A stretch of 64,000 nt of DNA from Actinomycetota bacterium (GTDB lineage Bacteria; Actinomycetota; Thermoleophilia; Gaiellales; Gaiellaceae): contig WLID01000001.1 of assembly GCA_009702325.1 (NCBI GenBank), positions 496,001-560,000 on the forward strand, in the 5' to 3' direction. Below the pieces are notes generated by a model. It was given only the letters and a program-made list of their open reading frames with translations, had not been told where the DNA came from and did not search any database. Positions within the stretch are counted from its first letter, which is position 1. Each line of letters begins with the position of its first letter. A program made the position numbers and the translations under genes. Positions 7,627 through 16,180 of the stretch are shown piece after piece.

Positions 7627-8468
7627 GCGACGACCTGGGAGGCAGGATCGTCGTCGCGCAAAATCCCGAGCGATGTGAAGACGCGACGGATCTCGCTCGC
7701 GTACTTGCCGAACTCGGGCGTTTCGCGAATCGAGAGGTGTCGCGGCCGCGGCAGGTCGATGTCGAGAACCTCGACGACCTTGCCTGGACGCGGCGAGAAC
7801 ACGGCGACCTTGTCGCCGAGGAAGATCGCCTCGGAAATCGAGTGGGTGACGAACATTACCGTCTTGCGTGACTGCAGCCAGATGCTCTGCAGATCGAGGT
7901 TCAGCTGGTCGCGCGTGAGCGCGTCCAGCGCACCAAACGGCTCGTCCATCAGCAGCAGCGGCGGGTCGTGGAGCAGCGCGCGGCAGATCGAGACACGCTG
8001 GCGCATGCCGCCCGAAAGCTCGAACGGGTAGCGGTCTTCGAAACCCTCGAGGCCCACGAGCTTCAGCAGTTCGCGGGCGCGATCCTCGTAATCCTTGCCC
8101 TTCAGGCCCTTGCGCAGCTCAACCTGCAGCAGGATGTTGCCGAGCACCTTGCGCCAATCGAGGAGCACCGGTTCCTGGAAGACGATTCCGAGGTCGGTGT
8201 GTGGTCCGCGGACGGGTGTGTCGCCGATCGTGATCTCGCCCGAGCTTGAGGGGATCAGCCCAGCGAGCATCAGCATCAACGTGCTCTTGCCGCATCCCGA
8301 CGGGCCGACGACCGAGACGAACTCGCCCGGCTTCAGGTCGAGCGAGCATTCGGCGAGTGCAGTGATCGGCTCGCCACGGGTCTCGTAGACCTTCGTGACG
8401 CCTTTGATCGACACGCCGCTCTGGCGGCTCGTATCGGCTGACTCAGTGGGTGACGGGGTGCTTGTCAT
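7623..8468 (-). CDS. ABC transporter ATP-binding protein, SsuB/TauB type
   Basis: The 281-residue protein resembles ATPases for nitrate, sulfonate, taurine or pyrimidine-precursor importers. Walker A is GPSGCGKST, the Q-loop FQEPVLLDW, the signature LSGGMRQR, Walker B LLLMDEPFGALD and the switch histidine THS. The FGALD and RPGKVVEVLDIDLPRPR segments are typical of this subfamily. No permease or substrate-binding protein gene is visible on either side, so its partners must be encoded elsewhere. It lies between the GMC oxidoreductase (34 bp upstream) and the M19-like gene (4-bp overlap). Confidence 0.9.
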   Translation of the reverse strand: MTSTPSPTESADTSRQSGVSIKGVTKVYETRGEPITALAECSLDLKPGEFVSVVGPSGCGKSTLMLMLAGLIPSSSGEITIGDTPVRGPHTDLGIVFQEPVLLDWRKVLGNILLQVELRKGLKGKDYEDRARELLKLVGLEGFEDRYPFELSGGMRQRVSICRALLHDPPLLLMDEPFGALDALTRDQLNLDLQSIWLQSRKTVMFVTHSISEAIFLGDKVAVFSPRPGKVVEVLDIDLPRPRHLSIRETPEFGKYASEIRRVFTSLGILRDDDPASQVVA

Positions 8469-8502
8469 TGGGCTTCGACTCTAGCGCGGTTTTCGAAATC
8501 CT

Positions 8503-10185
8503 TCAGCGAAGGAGTTCGATGAGGCGTTCGGCCGACCGCCACGCGAGCGCCTGGATGGTTGCTGTTGGCTGGTAGCCGCCTGACGTTGGAAAGCTCGATG
8601 CGCCGACGATGGCCAGGTTCGGAACCTCATGAGCGATGCACTGCGCATCGATGACGCTGGCTGCCGGGTCGTTCCCCATGCGGGTTGCGCCGAACACGCT
8701 CTGGAACGGGGCGGCGGGGAGGCGGCGGAATGACGTCCAGGTTTCGCTCGCCCCTGCCTCGCGCAGGAGCTCGCTCATGCGGTCGTGGAGGAAGTCGAAG
8801 CGACGTAGCTCCTGGTCGTGGAGCCGGTAGGTCATTCGCAGCACGGGCATGCCGGTTGCGTCGACGACGTTCGGGTCGAGGTCAAGGAAGGAGTCGTCGT
8901 AGGGGAGGCTCTCGGAGATCGCCATCAGCCGTCCTACCGAGTTGCCGTGCGTCGCAAGCCACTCCTTCCAGGCGCGTCCGTAGCGCGGCACCGAGGGTGG
9001 GGTGGAGAGGGCGGTCTGGATCGGCTTCGCTTCATGAATTGCGCTGATGCAGCCTCCGCCTACGAAGTCGAGACCGGCGTGGTCGAAGTTGTCGGCGTTC
9101 CAATCGTCGAGAGACGTCGCCTGGGGGTAGGTGCCGCCGAACCGGTTCAGCGCGCGTCCGGGGAACACCCCGTCGACGCCAACGAAGACGTGGCTCATCG
9201 CGTTGCGGCCAACCTGACCCGCCCGGTTCGCGAGCCCCGTTGGGAACGCGGTTGATCGTGAGAGCAGCAGCAGCCGCGTGTTCTCCAACGTGTGTGCGGA
9301 AAGGAAGACGGCTCGGGCTGGCTGGAAGTGCACACGTCCGTCACAGATGTAGGTCACTCCCGACATGCGGCCGGCGGCATCGATATCGAGCGAGATGACT
9401 CGTGCCCCGGTTGCGACCGCGAGATTGCCGGTGGCCTCCGCCCGCGGAATCGCAGTCACGTGCGTCGAACCCTTCGCGCCGACGTGGCACCCGTTCCAGT
9501 TGCAGAACCCGCAGTAGGTGCAGGCAGCAAGGCCACGGTGCGGCTCCGATCTGATCGCGGCCGGCCCGGCGAACGGATGGAGCGATATCCGTCGCGCCGC
9601 GTCGGCGATGAGGTCTGTCCAGCCTGTCCGTCGCAGCGGAGGAAGCGGGTACGCGGTTGAGCGATCTCCCTCGAACGGATTGCGTCCCGCCTCGCCCGAG
9701 ACTCCGAGCGTCTCGTCGACGCGCGCGTAGAACGGCTCGAGGTCGTCGTAGGAGACGGGCCAGTCGGTCGCCGTGCAGTTCGAGGGAAGAGCGGAGGCCC
9801 CGTAACGCTCCTCCGTGGCGCTGCGGAGGCGAAAATGCCACGGCGCAAGCCGAAAGTGTTGTCCCGCGTAATGGACAGTCCCGCCGCCGACACCGTTGCC
9901 CATGAGGCTCACGATGCGGCCGTCGTAGCTCGTCGTCGCCTCGCCGGTCGGGTCGGGGCGCCACGTCGGAACCTCGTGATTTGCCTTCGCCGCGCCAAGG
10001 CGGTTTCGGTAGTCGTTTGCGAGCTCGTCGAACGCAGCCTCATCGGCGCCGAACCGCCCGCCCGCCTCGATTCCCGCCACGCGCAGGCCCGTCTCGGCGA
10101 GCACGAGAGCCGCGATGCCTCCTGCCGCGCCGAGCCCGACGATCGCGACATCTACAGGATCACACCGGTGCGCCGAGGTGCTCAG
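8503..10185 (-). CDS. GMC oxidoreductase, gluconate 2-dehydrogenase-like flavoprotein
   Basis: The protein has about 560 residues. The FAD-binding motif VGLGAAGG is close to the N-terminus. CTYCGFCNWNGCHVGAKGS is the cysteine-rich segment typical of gluconate 2-dehydrogenase flavoprotein subunits, and the C-terminal GMC segment SGGYQPTATIQALAWR is present. No ATG, GTG or TTG lies in a good position. A CTG at 10185 overlaps the preceding TGA (CTGA) and has AGGAG five bases upstream, whereas a TTG at 10248 lies deep inside the preceding gene. It probably oxidises an alcohol or sugar acid together with the subunit-3 protein. The usual cytochrome c subunit is absent. Confidence 0.85.
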   Translation of the reverse strand: MSTSAHRCDPVDVAIVGLGAAGGIAALVLAETGLRVAGIEAGGRFGADEAAFDELANDYRNRLGAAKANHEVPTWRPDPTGEATTSYDGRIVSLMGNGVGGGTVHYAGQHFRLAPWHFRLRSATEERYGASALPSNCTATDWPVSYDDLEPFYARVDETLGVSGEAGRNPFEGDRSTAYPLPPLRRTGWTDLIADAARRISLHPFAGPAAIRSEPHRGLAACTYCGFCNWNGCHVGAKGSTHVTAIPRAEATGNLAVATGARVISLDIDAAGRMSGVTYICDGRVHFQPARAVFLSAHTLENTRLLLLSRSTAFPTGLANRAGQVGRNAMSHVFVGVDGVFPGRALNRFGGTYPQATSLDDWNADNFDHAGLDFVGGGCISAIHEAKPIQTALSTPPSVPRYGRAWKEWLATHGNSVGRLMAISESLPYDDSFLDLDPNVVDATGMPVLRMTYRLHDQELRRFDFLHDRMSELLREAGASETWTSFRRLPAAPFQSVFGATRMGNDPAASVIDAQCIAHEVPNLAIVGASSFPTSGGYQPTATIQALAWRSAERLIELLR

Positions 10186-10601
10186 CGGAGCTCCTGATCG
10201 GCGGCAGTGAACGTCCCTTTCGGGCCCGGGTATCCGAGCAGCTGCCAACCAGCTCCTTCTCGATTGCCTCCATGGCTTGGGTCGCCGAACGCCCCTTCGA
10301 TTGCGCGCCGACGCAGCAGCTCGAACGCGGCGGGATGTTCCGCATTGAGCTGGGCAAGAAGTGCCGCAACAGCGTCCTCACCAAGAGAAGCGAGGGCGAG
10401 CTCGCCACCCGCGAGCGTGCGGGCGGCCCCTGCCAGTTCGAGGAGTTGCGAGAGGTCAGGCGATCCCGCAGCGAGCTCGCGTTCGATGAACGCCAAGACG
10501 CCCAGCTCAACAGCACCAACGCTAAAGGCGTCGGCGGGGATCAGCCCGTCGAGCAGCACAGCAAGTGCGCTCCGGTCAGCCTCGCTAAGCACCTGCGCCA
10601 T
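10182..10601 (-). CDS. Gluconate 2-dehydrogenase subunit 3 family protein
   Basis: The 139-residue protein has the family opening LDGLIPADAFSVGAVELG and an alpha-helical body. No twin-arginine or other signal peptide is visible, although many family members carry one. Subunit 3 is the small partner that escorts the GMC flavoprotein. The gene directly precedes the GMC gene with a four-base overlap, which supports a heterodimer. It is the first gene of the minus-strand operon and diverges from the alpha/beta-hydrolase gene, 53 bp away. Confidence 0.8.
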   Translation of the reverse strand: MAQVLSEADRSALAVLLDGLIPADAFSVGAVELGVLAFIERELAAGSPDLSQLLELAGAARTLAGGELALASLGEDAVAALLAQLNAEHPAAFELLRRRAIEGAFGDPSHGGNREGAGWQLLGYPGPKGTFTAADQELR

Positions 10602-10654
10602 TGCGAGATCGTACGACCACGCCGACTCGTTTACGATCGGGGGGTGGTGAACGC

Positions 10655-11605
10655 GTGACGCACAAAGACAACGCCAACTGGATCTCGGAACTCGCCGGCC
10701 GTGCGATTGAGCCGCCGAGGCGCGAGAAGCTGCAGGACCTGATCGACTCGCGTCCGTTCTGGCTTTCGCTTGCCGACCTCACCGATCTGCCCGAGAGCGT
10801 CGAAGTTCATGAGGGTCTGACGCTGTGGGAGCGCGGCGAGACGACACTCACGGCCGACGTCTACGTGCCAAAGGGCGAGGGGCCGTTCCCGCTCCTGATG
10901 CACAGCCACGGGGGCGGGTACTGCACCGGCAGCGTGATGAACGACCGCAAGATCGGCATGAAGTTTGCCGAGCGAGGCTATGTCGTTGTCAATCCGGAAT
11001 ACAGCCTCTCGCCGGAGCACCCGTTTCCGCATGCCGTCGAGGACTGCCTGTACGCGATCCGCTGGCTCGTGTCGCACGCGGCTGAATTCAAGGGCGATCC
11101 AACCCGGGTCGTGCTCGAAGGTGGCTCGGCCGGGGCAGGTCTCTCGTCGGCCGTGATCTTGGCGCTCGCAGGCGAAGGTGGCCCGCTCGACGAAGGCGAC
11201 CTAGCTGGCGTTCCCGTCCCGATCAAGGCCGCAATCCTCTGGTACGGAATGTTCAGCTTCCCGGAACTCTTGCTCTCGCCGGGATCCAACGTCGGGCCGG
11301 CCGAGCTTTGGACGCGCGCCTACCTTGGGCCGCACTTCACGACCAAGCTTCGACACCCACTTGTCAGCGCCGTCTTCTCGGAGAAGCTCGCCGCATACCC
11401 GCCAGTCTTCGTTGGCTGCGGTGCCGACGACTCGATGCTGGGTCACACGCTGGCGATGATCCGCGCGCTGGCCGACGCGGGGGTCGACGTGACGGCGTCG
11501 ATCGCGTCAGGGCTCGACCACAGCTTCGTCAAGTTCGCCGGTTCAAACCCAGCCGCCTCGGCTGAGCTTGAGCGGGCGCACGTCTGGCTCGCCGGAAAGC
11601 TCTGA
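10655..11605 (+). CDS. Alpha/beta hydrolase, hormone-sensitive-lipase type
   Basis: The protein has 316 residues from GTG 10655, which follows a GGTGG ribosome-binding site. Upstream in-frame codons would overlap the divergent gene. The oxyanion-hole motif HSHGGGYCTG and the nucleophile elbow EGGSAGAGL mark an HSL-type (esterase family IV) carboxylesterase. The acid lies in the GCGADDSML segment and the histidine in GLDHSFVKF. It probably hydrolyses small esters in the cytoplasm. It is followed five bases later by an MFS exporter. Confidence 0.88.
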   Translation: MTHKDNANWISELAGRAIEPPRREKLQDLIDSRPFWLSLADLTDLPESVEVHEGLTLWERGETTLTADVYVPKGEGPFPLLMHSHGGGYCTGSVMNDRKIGMKFAERGYVVVNPEYSLSPEHPFPHAVEDCLYAIRWLVSHAAEFKGDPTRVVLEGGSAGAGLSSAVILALAGEGGPLDEGDLAGVPVPIKAAILWYGMFSFPELLLSPGSNVGPAELWTRAYLGPHFTTKLRHPLVSAVFSEKLAAYPPVFVGCGADDSMLGHTLAMIRALADAGVDVTASIASGLDHSFVKFAGSNPAASAELERAHVWLAGKL

Positions 11606-11610
11606 GCTCG

Positions 11611-12834
11611 ATGGCAGGCGGGGCGGGGCAGGGGTCGATCGGCCAGACCTTGCGCGTGCTGCGCAACCGAAACGTCTACCCGTATCTGATCGGAAACATG
11701 TTCTCGAGCACGGGAACGTGGTTCCAGACGCTCGCACAGGCGATCCTCATCTACCGCCTCACACACTCGACGTTCCTGCTCGGTGTAATTGGCTTCTCGC
11801 AGTACGCCGCGGTGTTCGTCTTCGCCCCGATCGCCGGTGGGGTGGCGGACCGCTTCGACCGTCGACGCGTGCTGATGGGATCGCAGGCCTTCGCCTTCGC
11901 GATCACGGCGCTGCTGACAGTGATCACGGCGACCGGGCATGCAACCCCGGCTGTCCTCATCGTTCTAGCGCTGGTTCTCGGCTGCTCGAATGCCTTCTCG
12001 AACCCGACGATGATGTCGTTTGTTCCGTCGCTCGTCGAAGAGCAGTTCCTCGCAACGGCGCTCGCGTTGAACTCGGTGACGTTCAACATTGGTCGCGCGA
12101 TTGGCCCAGTGCTTGCCGCGGTCATCATCAACACGCTTGGCCCCACGTGGGCCTTCGGGATGAACTCGGTGTCGTACCTCGCGTTGATCGCGGGCCTGCT
12201 GCTGGTCAGGCCGTTGCGTGTGACCCCGAAGCCGAAGGAGCGGCCGCGGCTGCTCGAAGCGGTGAAGCTCGTGATGCACGACCGCCGCCTGCTCTTCCTG
12301 CTCTACGTGATCGCGGCGATCAACCTCGCGACCGATCCGGCAATCACGCTCGGGCCTGCATTCATCACGAAGGTGTTCCACCACCGCGACTCCCTCGCGG
12401 GGCTGCTCGTCGGTGCCTTCGGTGCCGGGGCAGTGCTAGCTGCCTTCACCGTGGCGCACAAGCTGCACGGCAGCCGGCGCGTCCTGACGGCAGCGCTCCT
12501 GTGCTCGGGCATCGGCATCGCGGGGTTCGCCGTGTCGCCGATCCTGCCGGTCGCGCTGGCGCTACTCGTCCTGATGGGCTTCGGTTACCTGTCGGCGAAC
12601 ACCGCAGCAACCTCGCGGCTCCAACTCGAAGTCGCCGACGAGCAGCGCGGCCGCGTGATGGCCCTTTGGAGCATCGCGTTCCTTGGGGTGCGACCGATCG
12701 GCAGCCTGCTTGACGGGGCGATCGCATCGTTCGCAGGCGTCCGGATCGCGGCGTTCCTGATGGCACTGCCCGCACTTGCCGGCGCTGCGGCACTGCTCTT
12801 TCTGTGGCCACGAATGCGACGCAACGCCGCCTAG
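11611..12834 (+). CDS. MFS transporter (EntS/MFS_3-like)
   Basis: The 407-residue integral membrane protein has about 12 hydrophobic segments. The intracellular loop 2-3 motif reads GGVADRFDRRRVL, and the N-terminus (NVYPYLIGNMFSSTGTWFQTLAQAILIY) is typical of the enterobactin-exporter-like MFS_3 group. The substrate cannot be read from the sequence. It lies five bases downstream of the HSL-type hydrolase, so the two are probably co-expressed. It ends three bases from the convergent xerD-like gene. Confidence 0.88.
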   Translation: MAGGAGQGSIGQTLRVLRNRNVYPYLIGNMFSSTGTWFQTLAQAILIYRLTHSTFLLGVIGFSQYAAVFVFAPIAGGVADRFDRRRVLMGSQAFAFAITALLTVITATGHATPAVLIVLALVLGCSNAFSNPTMMSFVPSLVEEQFLATALALNSVTFNIGRAIGPVLAAVIINTLGPTWAFGMNSVSYLALIAGLLLVRPLRVTPKPKERPRLLEAVKLVMHDRRLLFLLYVIAAINLATDPAITLGPAFITKVFHHRDSLAGLLVGAFGAGAVLAAFTVAHKLHGSRRVLTAALLCSGIGIAGFAVSPILPVALALLVLMGFGYLSANTAATSRLQLEVADEQRGRVMALWSIAFLGVRPIGSLLDGAIASFAGVRIAAFLMALPALAGAAALLFLWPRMRRNAA

Positions 12835-12837
12835 GCG

Positions 12838-13758
12838 CTACCGCTTGGTGCGTCGCCGTGCGTGCGGATGCGCGTCGAAGTAGACCTCGCGCCTCCGGGC
12901 GTCGGACACATGGGTATAGAGCTCGGTGGTTGCGAGGTCGGCATGCCCGAGCATCTCCTGGACGCTGCGGAGATCTGCGCCTCCTTCCAGGAGGTGAGTC
13001 GCGAACGAGTGTCGGAGGAGATGCGGATGCACGCGTCCTGGCTCAAGCCCCGCCACGGCAGCGAGCCTGCGCAAGATCACGAACGCGCCCGCGCGGGTCA
13101 GGCCACCACCCCGTGCGTTCAGGAACAGCTCGGGACGATGCCGACGGGCGAGATGGGGGCGTCCTCGCGACAGGTAGCGCCGGAGTGCTTCGACCGCCTC
13201 CCGGCCAATCGGAACGATCCGCTCCTTGTCGCCCTTTCCGGTAACCCGCACAAGACGGTCATCGAGATCGACGCCGTTCTTCGCCAAGCCCACCGCCTCG
13301 GACACCCGCAGGCCGGCGCCGTAGAGCAGCTCGACAAGCGCACGGTCGCGAAGCGAGCGAGGCGAGACGCCAGCGGCCGCAGCAATCAGCCGTTCGGCCT
13401 CGCCAGGCGTGAGTGTCTTCGGTAGAGGCTTCGTGCGGCGCGGAAGTGTCAGTGCGGCAGCCGGGTTGTCGGCCCGCGCACCGATCAGCTGCAGATGGCG
13501 GAAGAACGTTCGCGACGCAGCAGTGCGGCGAGCGATCGTCGAGGCTGACAAGCCCGCTTCTCGAAGCGACGTCGTGTACTGCTCCAGAGCGTCGACAGAC
13601 GCGTTCGCGATTGGCGCCTGCAGCGCGCGGCTGAGCTCCGTGAGATCGCGTCGATACGCCTCGACCGTCTTGGGCGCTCGGCGCGAAGCGAGCACGGCGA
13701 GGAACGCCTCGACGTCACGGTCGCGGGGCGGCTCAGGAGCGCGGATGAGCTCTGTCAT
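12838..13758 (-). CDS. xerD: Tyrosine recombinase XerD-like
   Basis: The 306-residue protein has a SAM-like core-binding domain (about 10-95) and a catalytic domain (about 115-300). Visible catalytic residues are R in GAGLRVSEAVGL, K in VTGKGDKERIVPIG, the HxxR box HPHLLRHSFATHLLEG, H in MLGHADLATTELYTHV and its nucleophilic tyrosine. XerC/XerD pairs resolve chromosome dimers at dif. The start lies 26 bases inside the end of the upstream xerC-like gene, so the two are translationally coupled. Which of the two is functionally XerD is uncertain. Confidence 0.85.
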   Translation of the reverse strand: MTELIRAPEPPRDRDVEAFLAVLASRRAPKTVEAYRRDLTELSRALQAPIANASVDALEQYTTSLREAGLSASTIARRTAASRTFFRHLQLIGARADNPAAALTLPRRTKPLPKTLTPGEAERLIAAAAGVSPRSLRDRALVELLYGAGLRVSEAVGLAKNGVDLDDRLVRVTGKGDKERIVPIGREAVEALRRYLSRGRPHLARRHRPELFLNARGGGLTRAGAFVILRRLAAVAGLEPGRVHPHLLRHSFATHLLEGGADLRSVQEMLGHADLATTELYTHVSDARRREVYFDAHPHARRRTKR

Positions 13759-14611
13759 AGACCCTTCTCAGACGCTTGGCATCGACATGGCTGTAGACCT
13801 GGGTGGTGGACAGGCTCGCGTGGCCGAGGAGCTCCTGGATCGTCCGGAGGTCGGCGCCGCCTTCGAGCAAATGCGTCGCGAACGCATGACGCAGACGGTG
13901 CGGATGCGCGAGCAGCCGACGGATCGTCGAGGTATCGAGGCGCCGGCCACGCACCGACAGAAAGAACGCGTTCTCGGCACCAGCCGCAAGCGTCGGACGC
14001 GCGTCACGACGGTAGAGCGCAAGCCAGTAGGCGGCTTCCTCACCAAGCGGCACGAACCGATCCTTGCCGCCCTTGCCGTTGCGCACATGCACCGTCTCGG
14101 CGTCGAAATTGACATCGGCGAGATCAAGGCTCACCGCCTCCGACGAACGCAGCCCAGCGGAATAGATCAGTTCGAGCAAGGCACGGTTGCGGAGCTCAAT
14201 CGGTGTCTCAGGAACGCCACCACCTTCGAGCATCGCTTCGATCTCATCCTGCTTTGGTGCATCGGGAAGTCGCCGACCACGCTTCGGAGAAAGCGGCACG
14301 TCAGGCACATGCTGCGGGCCAAGTGCGTAACGAACAAGGCTTCTGACGGCGGCCAGACGTCGCGAGATCGTTGACGGTGACAGCTTGCCGCCGGGTCGCG
14401 CACGGCCGAGATAGGCGGTGTAATCCGAAAGCGTGCGAACGTCGATCTCGTCGAGCGAACGGTCGCCAAACCACTCCGCGAAGTCGTTTAGGTCCGCGCC
14501 GTAGGCCCGCCGAGTGGCATCCGAGATGCCTGCGGCGGCGAGGTAGCGGTCGATCGCTCCGCTGAGTCTCACGCGGATCGGTTTCGGGGCCGCGCTACGA
14601 TCGCCTGCCAT
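13733..14611 (-). CDS. xerC: Tyrosine recombinase XerC-like
   Basis: The 292-residue protein has the same architecture as its neighbour. Key residues are R (SAGLRSSEAVSL), K (VRNGKGGKDRFVPLG), H-x-x-R (HPHRLRHAFATHLLEGG), H (LLGHASLSTTQVYSHV) and the tyrosine. About 15 residues usually found just before the HxxR box are missing (RRLDTSTIRRLLAHPHRLRH), a compact form I associate with Thermoleophilia. The ATG at 14611 overlaps, on the other strand, the ATG of the aminopeptidase gene in a CATG. A GTG at 14572 is an alternative start that would leave a 37-bp gap. Confidence 0.85.
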   Translation of the reverse strand: MAGDRSAAPKPIRVRLSGAIDRYLAAAGISDATRRAYGADLNDFAEWFGDRSLDEIDVRTLSDYTAYLGRARPGGKLSPSTISRRLAAVRSLVRYALGPQHVPDVPLSPKRGRRLPDAPKQDEIEAMLEGGGVPETPIELRNRALLELIYSAGLRSSEAVSLDLADVNFDAETVHVRNGKGGKDRFVPLGEEAAYWLALYRRDARPTLAAGAENAFFLSVRGRRLDTSTIRRLLAHPHRLRHAFATHLLEGGADLRTIQELLGHASLSTTQVYSHVDAKRLRRVYDRAHPRS

Positions 14612-15806
14612 GGACTCACGTTTTCACGCCCTCGCCGAACTCTGTGTCAATGCGACCGCAGTGCAACCCGGCCAGGTTCTGGCCATTGGCGCCTACACCG
14701 GGCAGGAAGAATTGGCCCGGGCGGTTGCCGACGTTGCCTACGCCGCGGGCGCACTCTACGTCGATGTTCTCTACTTCGACCCCTTCGTAAAACGGAGCCG
14801 GATTACCCACGCCGACCCGTCAACGCTCGACTTCGTCCCAAGCTGGCTACCCGCCCGCCTTGAGGCGCTCGCCGAACGCGGCGATGCGCGCGTCGGGTTC
14901 GCCGGCATCGTGGCGCCGAACGCACTCGCGGGACTCGATCCGGCGTTGTCTGGACGCGACCAGCTGCCCTGGCTGAAAGAGGCATCACGCGTCGTGTCCG
15001 AACGGCTCACAAACTGGAACATCGTTCCGTGCCCACACCCCGAATGGGCGAAGGTCGTTTTCCCCGACATTCCCGCCGACGCTGCGTACGAAAAGCTCTG
15101 GGAGCAGCTCTGGCACATTCTGCGACTCGATGAGCCCGACCCAGCGGCCGCCTGGGCAGCACGGTCAGATCAGCTCAAAGCATCCGCGGCCGCACTCAAC
15201 GAACGGCGCTTCGACGCACTCCATTTCAAAGACGACGGCACCGACCTCACCGTCGGCCTGCTGCCGTCCGGAACCTTCGGCGGCGGCGCCTTCACGAACG
15301 TAAACGGCATCGTCCACCTGCCGAACGTCCCAACCGAAGAGGTCTTCACCTCCCCCGACCCAGAGCGCACCGAAGGGTTCGTCACCTCCACCAAGCCGCT
15401 CGTCTTCCGCGACGGAACGATCGTCGAAGGCTTGAAAGTGCGCTTCGAAGGCGGACGCGCGGTCGACATCACCGCCGACGTCAACGGCGAAGGCCTCCGC
15501 TCAAAGACCGAACTCGACGAAGGAGCCGCACGGCTCGGCGAAGTCGCGATCGTTGACGGCCAGGGCCGCATCGGGCCACTCGGCACCGTCTTCTACGACA
15601 CGCTCCTCGACGAGAACGCCGCAAGCCACATCGCGCTCGGCGGCGGCTTCAGCTTCGCAGCCGACGACCAAGCAGACCGCGACCGCATCAACAAGAGCGG
15701 CATCCACATCGACTTCATGATCGGCTCGCCCGAGATGGAGATCGACGGCATCACCAAGAACGGGGAACGCGTCCCCGTGCTTCGGTCGGGCGCCTGGCAG
15801 CTTTAG
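14610..15806 (+). CDS. Aminopeptidase, M29 family
   Basis: The 398-residue protein is of the thermophilic metalloaminopeptidase family M29 (AmpS/aminopeptidase T). Characteristic segments are FVTSTKPLVFRDGTIVEGL, which includes a metal-binding region, LGEVAIVDGQGRIG, VFYDTLLDENAASHIALGGG and the C-terminal HIDFMIGSPEMEIDG. The E, E, H, Y, H, D metal ligands of the family fall in these segments. It hydrolyses N-terminal residues of cytoplasmic peptides with two divalent metals. It is transcribed alone, divergently from xerC. Confidence 0.9.
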   Translation: MDSRFHALAELCVNATAVQPGQVLAIGAYTGQEELARAVADVAYAAGALYVDVLYFDPFVKRSRITHADPSTLDFVPSWLPARLEALAERGDARVGFAGIVAPNALAGLDPALSGRDQLPWLKEASRVVSERLTNWNIVPCPHPEWAKVVFPDIPADAAYEKLWEQLWHILRLDEPDPAAAWAARSDQLKASAAALNERRFDALHFKDDGTDLTVGLLPSGTFGGGAFTNVNGIVHLPNVPTEEVFTSPDPERTEGFVTSTKPLVFRDGTIVEGLKVRFEGGRAVDITADVNGEGLRSKTELDEGAARLGEVAIVDGQGRIGPLGTVFYDTLLDENAASHIALGGGFSFAADDQADRDRINKSGIHIDFMIGSPEMEIDGITKNGERVPVLRSGAWQL

Positions 15807-15871
15807 GCGGAGCGATTGGCAACGCACGAACTTGTGTCGCCATGACGACGAAGCGTGCGTCGCCAAGCCCT

Positions 15872-16118
15872 CCTGAACGTCTCGAACGGCCAAGACAAAA
15901 CCTCTTGAACATCTTGGGCGGCCAAGACGCTTGAACGTCTCGAACGGCCAAGACAAAACCTCTTGAACACCCTGGGTGGCCAAAACCGCTTGAAGGTCTC
16001 GAACGGCCAAGACAAAACCTCTTGAACATCTTGGGCGGCCAAGACCGCTTGAACGTCTCGAACGGCCCAAACCTTCTGAACATCGTGGGCGTGCCCAAAC
16101 CTCCTGGACATCTTCTGA
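15872..16118. repeat. 59-bp tandem repeat array upstream of sdhA
   Basis: Four copies start at 15872, 15930, 15989 and 16048, giving periods of 58, 59 and 59 bp. The last copy is degenerate and trails into a partial fifth. Each unit consists of two related halves of about 29-30 bp, one containing CTTGAACGTCTCGAACGGCC and one containing CTTGAACATCTTGGGCGGCC. Neighbouring halves contain complementary pieces (AGAC/GTCT, CCAAGA/TCTTGG, GGCC/GGCC), so a transcript could fold into a row of hairpins. All three minus-strand frames stay open through it, but the period is not a multiple of three. A protein-coding role is therefore unlikely. With its flanks it fills the 374-bp gap between the aminopeptidase and sdhA. 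Confidence 0.85.
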
Positions 16119-16139
16119 GTGACGAATAGGGTTGGAACT

Positions 16140-16159
16140 CGGAAATGGCCCCATTTTCG
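16140..16159. promoter_or_regulatory. Inverted repeat 21 bp before sdhA start
   Basis: CGGAAATGG and CCATTTTCG form an eight-of-nine inverted repeat with a two-base centre, just upstream of the sdhA ribosome-binding site. The position suits an operator or an mRNA leader hairpin. No regulator is identified. Confidence 0.3.
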
Positions 16160-16180
16160 ATAGCGTCCACGGAGGTGACC

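Noticed and set aside
15872..16118. CRISPR array
   Set aside because: The 59-bp units repeat over their full length and contain no unique spacers; the 29-30-bp halves are related to each other, and no cas genes are near.
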